Shown in pieces: positions 6,706 through 12,954 of a DNA stretch of 12,954 bases. Under the pieces are notes generated by a model that searched no databases, had not been told where the DNA came from, and saw only the letters and a program-made list of their open reading frames with translations. How positions within the stretch are numbered: position 1 is the stretch's first letter; each line of letters starts with the position of its first letter. The stretch is from CAMLDH01 sp966250375 (lineage in GTDB: Bacteria > Pseudomonadota > Gammaproteobacteria > Burkholderiales > Burkholderiaceae_D). The position numbers and the translations under genes were made by a program. The stretch lies in the NCBI GenBank assembly GCA_966250375.1, contig CBINHE010000105.1, positions 1 through 12,954 on the forward strand. Direction: 5' to 3'.

Positions 6706-7059
6706 TTATGGACTTCCATCACGCTCATTGTCACTGCCCAGATACCGCGGATCTGGCGCAACATAGGCCTCCACGCGCTGGGCAAGTATGCCGGGCGGCG
6801 CTACTCGGCTCAAGTCGAACGAATTGATGCCGCTCGCGACATTGAATCTCCAGGCAAAAGATTTGTCACCCACAACGAATCTAACCGTGTCACCGCCCGT
6901 GACGTTGACCCACTTGGTGTTTGGCCGGATGACGATCGTCTCCGTAGCCTCGGTTAGCGGTGCGGGATCGCCCAAAAATGTAATAGGGCGCTCAGTGTTC
7001 TGAAGAGCACATGCAGACAGCAGAGATACAACAACTGAGTTGATGAATAACCACTTCAT
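6706..7059 (-). CDS. CzcE-family heavy-metal-binding lipoprotein
   Basis: The 117-residue product has a short Lys-initiated hydrophobic signal and a lipobox (LSAC), so it is probably lipidated at the Cys and anchored in the envelope. The mature part follows the CzcE pattern: GDPAPLTEATETIVIRPNTK, then WVNVTGGDTVRFVVGDKSF with AWRFNV, and an IAP/VAP-type segment (SRVAPPGILAQRVEAYV). CzcE of Cupriavidus metallidurans is a periplasmic Cu(II)-binding protein of the czc system, so metal binding is known for the family but inferred here. I chose the start at 7059 because AAGGGGGA directly precedes it. An upstream ATG at 7080 overlaps that site. There are no czc efflux genes nearby, so it is isolated from its usual context. 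Confidence 0.75.
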   Translation of the reverse strand: MKWLFINSVVVSLLSACALQNTERPITFLGDPAPLTEATETIVIRPNTKWVNVTGGDTVRFVVGDKSFAWRFNVASGINSFDLSRVAPPGILAQRVEAYVAPDPRYLGSDNERDGSP

Positions 7060-7062
7060 ACA

Positions 7063-7070
7063 TCCCCCTT
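7063..7070 (-). promoter_or_regulatory. Ribosome binding site for the CzcE-like gene
   Basis: On the minus strand AAGGGGGA ends 3 nt before the ATG at 7059, supporting that start and excluding the upstream in-frame ATG at 7080. Confidence 0.6.
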
Positions 7071-7220
7071 GATGTAACACGGGAATTGGACACTAGGGTC
7101 TTGTCGCGGTTCCGTTGATATTCCGAGTCCCAAGATCAGCCTTGTGGGCGGTAAAACAGCACTGCGTTGGGATGCGTTTTGCAGCGCTTATGTTTGCAGC
7201 GTCAAGAGCACGAAGGACTT

Positions 7221-8138
7221 TTACGAGAATACCCGTCCGAAGGATCCGGTCTGGCGCGATGATGGGTGCTGTTCGATCACCGCGTTGACCTCTGCGCCAA
7301 ACAGCAACACCGCAGCCGACAGGTACAGGTAAATCAGCAGCACGATGATGGCGCCGATGCTGCCATACATCACACTGTAGTTGGCAAAATTTTGCACGTA
7401 GTAGCCAAAGGCAAACGAAGCACCAGCCCAGACCATGACCGACAGGATCGATCCGGCGGAAATCAATTGAAATCGATGCTGCACGTTCGGCACAAGATGG
7501 TAGACGATGGCCACCGCCAGGCTTGACAGCAAGAGCGCGACCGGCCAGCGCAGCCAAGCCCAGAGCATGATGAAAATCCCTTCCAGGCCGACCTGTTGCG
7601 TGAGCCATTGCATCGCCTCTGGGCCGACGATCATCAGTGCTGTCGCAGTGATCAGCATCGCGGCGATACCAAGCGTATAGAGAATGGAAAGCGGGTAACG
7701 TTTCCATGCCGGCCTCGATTCCTTGGCGGCATAGACCACATTCAATGCGCTCATTAGCGCGCGCACGCCCCCCGACGCCAGCCATAATGCGGTCGCTGCT
7801 CCTGTCGACAACAATCCTTTCTGCGGGACCTGGAGTTCCGTGATGACCATGTTGACTTGTTCCATCGCCGGTTGCGGAAGGAATATGCGCGCCTGTTGCC
7901 GGAGCCAATCAAAAAAGTCCGGCAGTTGAAAAAAGCCCAGCAGCGCGATGAGGAAAATGATGAACGGGAACAGTGAAAAAAGAACCTGATAGGCCAGCGC
8001 CGCTGCATAGACTGCCATGTTATGCCTGTTATATGCCTGGACTGACTGTTTGATCAGGGAGAAAAACCCGATTCCGTTCGTGCGCAGAATTTGCACGATA
8101 TCCCCTTTTTTTGAAATGGCGCCAAGATATCCGCACAT
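7221..8138 (-). CDS. YihY/virulence factor BrkB family membrane protein
   Basis: The product is 305 residues with about six transmembrane helices. It shows the YihY pattern: an amphipathic N-terminal segment, then AVYAAALAYQVLFSLFPFII (first helix), LWLASGGVRALMSALNVVYA, a central pair of helices, and a C-terminal GAIIVLLIYLYLSAAVLLFGAEVNAV helix. The family (PF03631) was once annotated as ribonuclease BN, which is now considered wrong. Its role is unknown, with suggested links to transport and serum resistance in Bordetella. The ATG at 8138 has no clear ribosome binding site. A GTG at 8096 is preceded by AAGGGGAT and is a credible alternative that removes 14 residues. The gene is divergent from the ParB-like gene. 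Confidence 0.88.
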   Translation of the reverse strand: MCGYLGAISKKGDIVQILRTNGIGFFSLIKQSVQAYNRHNMAVYAAALAYQVLFSLFPFIIFLIALLGFFQLPDFFDWLRQQARIFLPQPAMEQVNMVITELQVPQKGLLSTGAATALWLASGGVRALMSALNVVYAAKESRPAWKRYPLSILYTLGIAAMLITATALMIVGPEAMQWLTQQVGLEGIFIMLWAWLRWPVALLLSSLAVAIVYHLVPNVQHRFQLISAGSILSVMVWAGASFAFGYYVQNFANYSVMYGSIGAIIVLLIYLYLSAAVLLFGAEVNAVIEQHPSSRQTGSFGRVFS

Positions 8139-8193
8139 CGATAGAGCACCGACTGCTTTGGTTTAACGATAAAAATTCAGCAAAAATCGTACC

Positions 8194-8253
8194 TGTACGT
8201 ACATCAGACCCGCTCAAGAGCGCGGGTGCCGGTGCTGGGCACGCAGCGCCGGC
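8194..8253. promoter_or_regulatory. Cluster of palindromes in a divergent intergenic region
   Basis: Three dyads lie in the 158-bp gap between the YihY and ParB-like starts: a perfect TGTACGTACA (8194-8203); an imperfect CCCGC...GCGGG hairpin (8209-8226); and a GCCGGTGCT / AGCGCCGGC stem with an 8-nt loop and one G-T pair (8228-8253). They may be operators for the divergent genes or an autoregulatory site for the ParB-like DNA-binding protein. This is inference from position and symmetry only. Confidence 0.35.
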
Positions 8254-8296
8254 ATTGTAAAATGACGCAGTTTTTTCAATACAGCGTTTAACTTAA

Positions 8297-9106
8297 ATGA
8301 CCATCACGATTCACAATGAACTGCGCGCCTATACCGACCCGTTGGCTCCCAGCGAGTATGCGGCGCTCGAACAAAGTATCCTGGCCGAAGGCTGTCGCGA
8401 CGCGCTGGTACTGTGGGGCGACATACTGATCGACGGCCACAACCGGTATGCGATTTGCCAAAAGCATGGGCTCGCATTCAAGACGGTGCAGAACGACCGC
8501 TTCACGACCATCGAAGAGGTGATGCTCTGGATGATCGACAATCATCTGGCACGCCGTAGCGTGTCGGATTTTCAGCGCGGCATGCTGGCCTTGCGCAAGA
8601 AGGCGATCCTCACCGCGCAGACCAAAGCGCAGCAGGAAAGCGCGCCGGACGCGACGTCTGCAGAGCCGGCAGTGCCGTCGGCACGCAGTACCCGTGAAGA
8701 AGTCGCCAAGGCCGCCGGCATCAGCAGCAACGCGATCAGTCGCATTGAAAAAATCCAGAAAACCGCTGCGCCAGAACTGGTCGAAGCAGTCAGGGCAGGC
8801 ACCATCTCGGTCAATGCTGCCGCTGCAGTCGCCTCGCTGCCAAGCGAGCAGCAAGTCGCCGCAGTCGCCGCCGGCAAGAAAGAATTGCAGCAAGTCGCGA
8901 AACAAGTGCGCGAGTCGAAAGCGCCTCCCAAAGCGCCGCCAGTGGAAAACAGAAGCGACGATGTTGCACAACCGTCCGAGGTCGCCATGCTGACCGCAAG
9001 AATCGATGCACTCACTGCGGAAAACGCAGCGTTGAAGGCGCAGGTTGCGGGGCTGACGGTTTCGCTGGAAGAAGCCAGGCAGGCATCCAAAAGTGTTTTG
9101 GCATGA
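8297..9106 (+). CDS. ParB-like N-terminal domain DNA-binding protein, orphan
   Basis: The 269-residue product opens with a ParB/Spo0J/RepB-type N-domain (about residues 10-60): LAPSEYAALEQSILAEGCRD, then a GDILIDGHNRYAI segment equivalent to the conserved 'G..liDGhnRy' nucleotide-binding motif. A helix-turn-helix-like region follows (about 130-180: REEVAKAAGISSNAISRIEKI), then a spacer rich in Ala, Lys and Pro, and a C-terminal leucine-zipper-like coiled coil (about 228-262) suited to dimerisation. No parA, parS or replication gene is nearby. It is therefore more likely a solitary regulator or mobile-element-derived ParB relative than a chromosome partition protein. No ribosome binding site is obvious before the ATG. 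Confidence 0.8.
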   Translation: MTITIHNELRAYTDPLAPSEYAALEQSILAEGCRDALVLWGDILIDGHNRYAICQKHGLAFKTVQNDRFTTIEEVMLWMIDNHLARRSVSDFQRGMLALRKKAILTAQTKAQQESAPDATSAEPAVPSARSTREEVAKAAGISSNAISRIEKIQKTAAPELVEAVRAGTISVNAAAAVASLPSEQQVAAVAAGKKELQQVAKQVRESKAPPKAPPVENRSDDVAQPSEVAMLTARIDALTAENAALKAQVAGLTVSLEEARQASKSVLA

Positions 9107-9164
9107 CGCTTCGGCATCCCGCGGGCGGTAGGTATCTAAGCAATAATGCAAAAGAAAAGGTGAA

Positions 9165-9239
9165 TTTGTAGGAGCGGGCCTTGCCCGCGATAGGTGTTAG
9201 CGCATGCAAGCTATCGCGGGCAAGGCCCGCTCCTACAAA
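9165..9239. repeat. REP-like element: 29-bp perfect inverted repeat
   Basis: Arms at 9165-9193 and 9211-9239 are exact reverse complements, with a 17-nt loop. The arm core (GTAGGAGCGGGCCTTGCC and onward) resembles REP/BIME-type sequences well known from pseudomonads and other Proteobacteria. It lies in the convergent gap between the ParB-like gene and the 9397-9948 gene, where it may also end transcription from both sides. No REP-associated transposase is in the window. Confidence 0.8.
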
Positions 9240-9304
9240 AAATGTCCGTAGAAACCACAATTAATTTTGCTCGGTTACTTACATATCTTTGCAATGCCAT
9301 CAAA

Positions 9305-9394
9305 GCTCCCTTCTCCCTTTCCCGTTTGCGGGCGGGGGAAGCAAAGCATGGCGCCGATTTGTGAGTAAACCTCAGCCCGCAGGCGGGAGAAGCC
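9305..9394. repeat. Degenerate palindromic repeat remnants
   Basis: CTCCCTTCTCCC with CCCG, then GCGGGCGGGGGAAG, forms an imperfect hairpin (9305-9341). A related CCCGCAGGCGGGAGAAG lies at 9376-9392. The two look like decayed copies of a dispersed hairpin repeat beside the REP-like element. Apart from this and the REP-like element, the 9107-9396 gap holds nothing identifiable. Confidence 0.45.
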
Positions 9395-9396
9395 AA

Positions 9397-9948
9397 TTAC
9401 CGGGGACGCCGACGCTTTAGCAGGAAATAGCTTGCTCCAATCAAGGCCGAGGCGACGGTCACCTTGGTCACGAGACCGACCGGGTTATGCTTTAGTTCGG
9501 CCTTTCCCCCCATCTCGGAAAAGATGTTGGGAATGCGGCCGTGCAACAGATCATGACCGATGCCTTCGACTACATTGACGCGGTCTGCGAATAGCAAAAG
9601 AAACCAGTGACGGACGTCGTTCTCGCTCAACCGATACGCGATGTCGCGTATCTTGCCGCTCAAGCCGGTTGGCGGGGGGCTCGTTCCGAACACCGGGGTA
9701 ATACCTCGGCGTTCGGTCGAATGATAGATCTTCGTCCTGATCGGCTGGTCCTCGACGTCATGCCAATCCAGTCCTTCCAATCGGGGCGGAGTTCTCTCCA
9801 TCGGGTATGCAGGCCGGTTCTTGTGGTCGAGATCGGTGCCCCAGCCCTTGATGTGGGAGTGGTCGGCAGCCAACTTCCTGCTGTCGCCCTGGTCGTGTCT
9901 CGTCCCGCCGTGGTCGCGTTGGTTTGTCGTACCAAGTTGGTTTTCCAT
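9397..9948 (-). CDS. Conserved hypothetical protein with C-terminal membrane anchor
   Basis: The 183-residue product begins with a hydrophilic, His/Asp/Arg-rich region (1-45). A conserved-looking core includes WGTDLDHKNRPAYPMERTPPR, HSTERRGITPVFGTSPPPTGLSGKIRD, and SENDVRHWFLLLFADRVNVVEG. It ends with one hydrophobic helix (about 160-178) followed by KRRRPR, consistent with a tail-type membrane anchor. I recall similar uncharacterised proteins in Burkholderiales and other Proteobacteria, but no function. It lies 37 bp downstream of the dehydrogenase gene on the same strand and is probably co-transcribed. The role is unknown. Confidence 0.75.
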   Translation of the reverse strand: MENQLGTTNQRDHGGTRHDQGDSRKLAADHSHIKGWGTDLDHKNRPAYPMERTPPRLEGLDWHDVEDQPIRTKIYHSTERRGITPVFGTSPPPTGLSGKIRDIAYRLSENDVRHWFLLLFADRVNVVEGIGHDLLHGRIPNIFSEMGGKAELKHNPVGLVTKVTVASALIGASYFLLKRRRPR

Positions 9949-9985
9949 GTCGGTTCACTTCTTCTGATACGTTGCGGACACCAGC

Positions 9986-11155
9986 TCAGTGAACAACTTC
10001 GCGGTGCGGAGCTCTGGGCGGTATCAACACAGTCTTGATGCAATTGTCGAGTTTGCTGGCGAAGATGTGATAGGCATCCGATACTTCCTCTAAGGGAACG
10101 CGATGCGTGATGATCTGCTTCGGTTCCAGGTGCCCAGCCCGGATATGCTCGATCAGACGCGGCAAATGGCGTTTTACGCTCGTCTGATTCATGCGCAGCG
10201 TAAGCCCCTTGTTCAGCGCATTCCCAATAGGCACCAGGTTGAATGTCGGGCCATACACGCCGACGATCGAGACATTGCCGCCCTTGCGAACCGAATTGAT
10301 CGCCCAGTGCAATGCAGTGGTGGCACCGGCTTGCCACTTCAAGTACCTGCCGGTGAGCCGTTGCATGGCGTTGCCTGCCGCTTCACACCCTACGCAGTCG
10401 ATACAGACGTCGGCGCCAAGCCAGTCCGTCATTTTCTTGATGTGAATTGCCATGTCATTCACTTCCCTGAAGTTGATGACTTCACACTGCGCAAAATTCT
10501 TCACGAACTCCAGGCGATATTCGACGTGATCGACCACGATGACGCGGCCCGCACCCAGGAGCCATGCCGACTTCGCGGCAAATATCCCAACCGGTCCCGC
10601 ACCGAAGATGACGACCGTATCTCCCTCTTCGATTTCGCCCATCTCAGCCGCCTGATAGCCGGTCGGGTAGGCATCGGTCAAGAGAACGGCGTCGTCGACA
10701 TCGATGTCATTGGGGATGACTGTCGGGTTGATATCCGCCAGGGGCACGCGCACATATTCCGCCTGGCCACCGTCATAGCCTCCGGTGCTGTGCGAGTAGC
10801 CATAGATGGCACCGACTGCCGTGGCCTCGGGATTGGTGTTGTGGCAGTTACTGTACAGTTCGCGCTGGCAAAAGAAGCACGAGCCGCAGAAAATGTTGAA
10901 AGGTACGAGGACATGGTCGCCCGTTTTTACGTTCTGGACTGATGAACCGACTTCTTCGACGATGCCGGTGAACTCGTGCCCGAATGTCATGCCAACCCGC
11001 GTGTCAGGGACCAGTCCATGATAGAGATGCAGGTCCGAGCCGCAAATACATGCACGTGAAACGCGAACGATCGCGTCGTTCGGATGTTCGATGACGGGAT
11101 CTGGTTTCTGCTCTGTACGTACCCGGTAAGGACCTCTGTAATTCATTGCCAACAT
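9986..11155 (-). CDS. Zinc-dependent alcohol dehydrogenase, formaldehyde-dehydrogenase-like
   Basis: The 389-residue product is a medium-chain dehydrogenase/reductase. Catalytic zinc ligands fit Cys38 (CICGSDLH), His60 and Glu61 (GHEF). Structural zinc cysteines are 90, 93, 96 and 104 (CGSCFFC and YSNC). The Rossmann fold has GAGPVG at 185-190 with Asp209 after the second strand, which favours NAD over NADP. The long form with an extended segment near 250-300 (DCVGCEAAGNAMQRL) resembles the FDH-like subgroup containing glutathione-dependent formaldehyde dehydrogenase relatives. The substrate cannot be assigned. GAGGAG lies 6 nt before the ATG at 11155. It is probably the first gene of a two-gene unit with the downstream hypothetical. 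Confidence 0.9.
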   Translation of the reverse strand: MLAMNYRGPYRVRTEQKPDPVIEHPNDAIVRVSRACICGSDLHLYHGLVPDTRVGMTFGHEFTGIVEEVGSSVQNVKTGDHVLVPFNIFCGSCFFCQRELYSNCHNTNPEATAVGAIYGYSHSTGGYDGGQAEYVRVPLADINPTVIPNDIDVDDAVLLTDAYPTGYQAAEMGEIEEGDTVVIFGAGPVGIFAAKSAWLLGAGRVIVVDHVEYRLEFVKNFAQCEVINFREVNDMAIHIKKMTDWLGADVCIDCVGCEAAGNAMQRLTGRYLKWQAGATTALHWAINSVRKGGNVSIVGVYGPTFNLVPIGNALNKGLTLRMNQTSVKRHLPRLIEHIRAGHLEPKQIITHRVPLEEVSDAYHIFASKLDNCIKTVLIPPRAPHREVVH

Positions 11156-11679
11156 AGCGCGCTCCTCAATGAATCAGATGACGAGGCGGAGGTGTGGAAG
11201 ACTCGTTTCGTACTACACATGTAACGACCTTCGCGACGTCCTCCAATACAAACAGTTCCGCAATACCGGTAGCATCACAGATACATGGGCACTAGTACCC
11301 GTCGCACTCGGATAATACCGAGCGGGCGCCATTTGTGGCGAATTCACTCATTAAAATGATAAGACTTCGCTTGTCAAAATAGTTTCGTAGCGGGCGACAT
11401 TTTTTTATGGGAGGTAGCCGCTTCCGTTCTTTCAAACCGGACGTTGCGGGAGATGGGGATTTATCACAATAGGAACTTTTTTTCCCCATGTGCCACCCAT
11501 TGTTGCAAAATCGCCATACCGCGTTGTAAAGGTCCGCCGAGCCAATTCATTAATCGGCGGACTCATGCCTCCGACTTCCCTCATCCCCCTCTGTGCGGGC
11601 TGAGGATCAGGATGAAAGCAGGCGAAGCTGCAGACTGCGCCGCCTTCATAAAACACTTGACACACTTTAAAAGACTCCC
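11156..11679. other. Divergent intergenic region carrying an hrp box
   Basis: These 524 bp separate the minus-strand dehydrogenase from the plus-strand effector. They contain the HrpL-type box at 11472-11499 and A+T-rich tracts at about 11340-11410. The short open frames are weak and lack recognisable products. A perfect TTGACA at 11657-11662 has no matching -10 element before the effector ATG. A promoter for the dehydrogenase was not identifiable. Confidence 0.5.
11472..11499 (+). promoter_or_regulatory. HrpL-type (hrp box) promoter of the ShET2/EspL-like effector
   Basis: GGAACT, 15 nt, CCACCCA matches the HrpL consensus GGAAC(C/T), 15-17 nt, CCACNNA at every defined base. The spacer is T/C-rich and aligns with the minus-strand box at 1216-1243 (20 of 28 identical). 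It lies about 180 bp upstream of the effector ATG in the same orientation, with no convincing gene between. HrpL is the ECF sigma factor of group I Hrp type III systems. Its presence in this genome is inferred. Confidence 0.7.
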
Positions 11680-12954
11680 ATGCAACCACTGTCACTTGGT
11701 CTCCCGCACCCCTATATCTCCGTCCCGAGCATGCAAACGCATGAAAAGACGGCCACGATCCAGAATGCGATCACGCCACAAAAGTTGCCTATGGCGACTG
11801 AGAGCGACGTCCACTTTCACGCAAGGTCCCAGGCGCGCTTTAAAAGGCTGATTCTCACGCAGCCATCTTCCTCCGTCATCACGCATTGCGCCCGCATCTC
11901 CCCTCCGCCGGGCACGCAAACGCCTGCAGAAACAGCGTTTCAGGAACAGACCGGCTGCAGCCTGGAATCTGCGCTTGAGCTTGCCGTCAGCCACAACGAT
12001 ATTCTCCTCGCCAGACAAGCCTTGCAGCAGGGAGCCGACCCGGAAAAAATCAGTGCCGCCCAGGCAGATGACGAGATGCGCGCCCTGTTAACCTACGCGC
12101 GCCGTAAAAACAAACTCTATCCACCCAATGCCGCTTCCGGCGCTGAAACCGACCTTGACCGCGCTTTGCGGAACGGGCTGGACGATGACGACAGAAAACA
12201 GGCAGAGAATCTCTTGCATCAAACAAGGCTTGGCAAAGGCACCCGGCAACTGTGGCGGGACGCAGTAAAGGAAAACCGGCCTGATATCCAGCGCGCCATC
12301 CTTCTGCTGGGGAAGGCCGACGAGGACTGCGGCTTTCGATTGTTGCAAGAAGAGTCCGTCCAGGATAAGGGCGTGATCGAGGTGATGAAGGAAATTCCTT
12401 ATCACTCTCCCAAACGGGGGGAGCCGGACAATCTCAATGGCAAGGCAATATTCCCCGACACAGACGAGGAAATACTTTGCCGCCATCTTGTAACGTACCG
12501 GCAAAAAGTGCAGGAACGGGATCCGCAGATCAAATTCGATAACAATCTATATAAGAGTGCGCAGGCAATCGCCAGGAATGTTCCCTCTGCCACCGAAGCG
12601 GAATTCGAGCATCTCTTAGCCCATGCCGCGGAAGCCCACCTGTTCCACAACCGCGATTTCGGCAAGATGCTGTCCGAGCAGTTTACCGCGATGGCGGACG
12701 ACGGCGAGAAGACCCGATTGATAACGCTTTTATCGCCCACTCATGCGATGAGCGTGGGGCTGAAACTGAAGATCACACAAAAAGACGGAGAACTCCGCCG
12801 CTACGCAGCCGAGTTTTTTGACCCTAACCAGACCACCAGCCACGTACGCGTTGCCTCTGGCAGCCTGTGCACCTTCGAGACACTGGCGCTGAAGAACTGT
12901 ATCTCGGAAAAATTCTATAAAAGCTACTATCCTGGAACGAATGGTTTTTCCATG
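11680..12954 (+). CDS. ShET2/EspL/OspD-like type III effector cysteine protease, 3' truncated
   Basis: An open frame starts at the first ATG after an in-frame TAA (11668-11670) and runs off the window end (425 codons, no stop). Residues 1-90 are Ser/Thr/Pro/Gln-rich without a signal peptide, typical of type III secretion signals. Residues about 94-122 form one ankyrin-like unit (LELAVSHND...ALQQGADP). The C-terminal part matches the ShET2 N-terminal domain: LNGKAIF and CRHL around Cys267, HAMSVGLKL at His355, and YAAEFFDPN at Asp381. Spacings of 88 and 26 are close to the 84 and 22 I recall for the EspL triad (Cys47, His131, Asp153). EspL cleaves host RHIM proteins such as RIPK1, but the target here is unknown. 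The roughly 220-residue N-terminal extension is unusual. The ribosome binding site is weak. An hrp box lies upstream. Confidence 0.7.
   Translation, partial: MQPLSLGLPHPYISVPSMQTHEKTATIQNAITPQKLPMATESDVHFHARSQARFKRLILTQPSSSVITHCARISPPPGTQTPAETAFQEQTGCSLESALELAVSHNDILLARQALQQGADPEKISAAQADDEMRALLTYARRKNKLYPPNAASGAETDLDRALRNGLDDDDRKQAENLLHQTRLGKGTRQLWRDAVKENRPDIQRAILLLGKADEDCGFRLLQEESVQDKGVIEVMKEIPYHSPKRGEPDNLNGKAIFPDTDEEILCRHLVTYRQKVQERDPQIKFDNNLYKSAQAIARNVPSATEAEFEHLLAHAAEAHLFHNRDFGKMLSEQFTAMADDGEKTRLITLLSPTHAMSVGLKLKITQKDGELRRYAAEFFDPNQTTSHVRVASGSLCTFETLALKNCISEKFYKSYYPGTNGFSM

Noticed and set aside
7093..7908. Alternative minus-strand frame overlapping the YihY/BrkB gene
   Set aside because: It is out of frame with the YihY transmembrane pattern and gives a His/Arg-rich product without helices or domains.
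8288..9151. Long minus-strand open frame antisense to the ParB-like gene
   Set aside because: The product is Arg/Cys/Phe-rich with no recognisable domain, while the plus-strand frame encodes a coherent ParB N-domain and coiled coil.
10103..10942. Plus-strand open frame opposite the dehydrogenase
   Set aside because: The minus-strand frame carries all zinc ligands and the Rossmann motif, so the plus-strand frame is a by-product of codon use.
11205..11245. TTCG...TTCG pair resembling a PIP or hrpII box
   Set aside because: The spacing is 19 nt, not the 16 nt between TTCG cores required for HrpB/HrpX-type boxes, and the site is not placed in front of an effector start.
11657..11662. Perfect TTGACA -35 element just before the effector
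   Set aside because: A 17-nt spacing would put the -10 on the ATG itself, and no TATAAT-like sequence is there. The HrpL-type box is a better promoter.
11692..12504. Minus-strand open frames within the right-end effector
   Set aside because: They are antisense to the effector frame, which shows a coherent secretion signal, ankyrin-like unit and protease motifs over 425 codons.

Overview
The window looks like chromosomal accessory DNA from a Gram-negative betaproteobacterium, most likely Burkholderiales and plausibly Oxalobacteraceae/Herbaspirillum-like. This is inferred from codon use, from a CzcE-family lipoprotein, and from several protein families common in that order. No rRNA, tRNA, CRISPR array or intact insertion sequence was seen. 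Most genes are moderately GC-rich. The left-end gene is clearly richer in A+T, which suggests transfer.

The most notable content is at the two ends. At the right end an open frame starts at 11680 and runs off the window (425 codons). It is recognisable as a type III secretion effector of the ShET2/EspL/OspD cysteine-protease family, with a candidate Cys267-His355-Asp381 triad. At the left end (24-797, minus strand) lies a coiled-coil protein with a Ser/Thr-rich N-terminus, a candidate secreted effector. Upstream of each is a near-consensus HrpL-type (ECF sigma) promoter: GGAACT-N15-CCACCCA at 11472-11499 on the plus strand, and GGAACT-N15-CCACAGA at 1216-1243 on the minus strand. The two boxes match at 20 of 28 positions and point outward to the two genes. 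Together they suggest HrpL-controlled effector genes scattered around a group I Hrp type III secretion system encoded elsewhere.

Layout from left to right: candidate effector (minus); a 1.2 kb gene-poor stretch holding its distant hrp box, an 18-bp palindrome, an orphan rho-independent terminator and one or two very small plus-strand genes; a DUF2905 membrane protein and an NhaP-type Na+/H+ antiporter (both minus); an unrecognised 171-aa protein (plus); a large exported TPR protein (plus), convergent with a CzcE-like lipoprotein (minus); a YihY/BrkB membrane protein (minus), divergent from an orphan ParB-like protein (plus); a REP-like 29-bp perfect inverted repeat and degenerate palindromic repeats; a minus-strand pair made of a zinc alcohol/formaldehyde dehydrogenase-like enzyme and a conserved membrane-anchored hypothetical; and then, divergently, the ShET2/EspL-like effector.

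The central genes (ion antiport, periplasmic metal binding, dehydrogenase) are stress and housekeeping functions with no evident link to the effectors. The effectors look like islets inserted among them.
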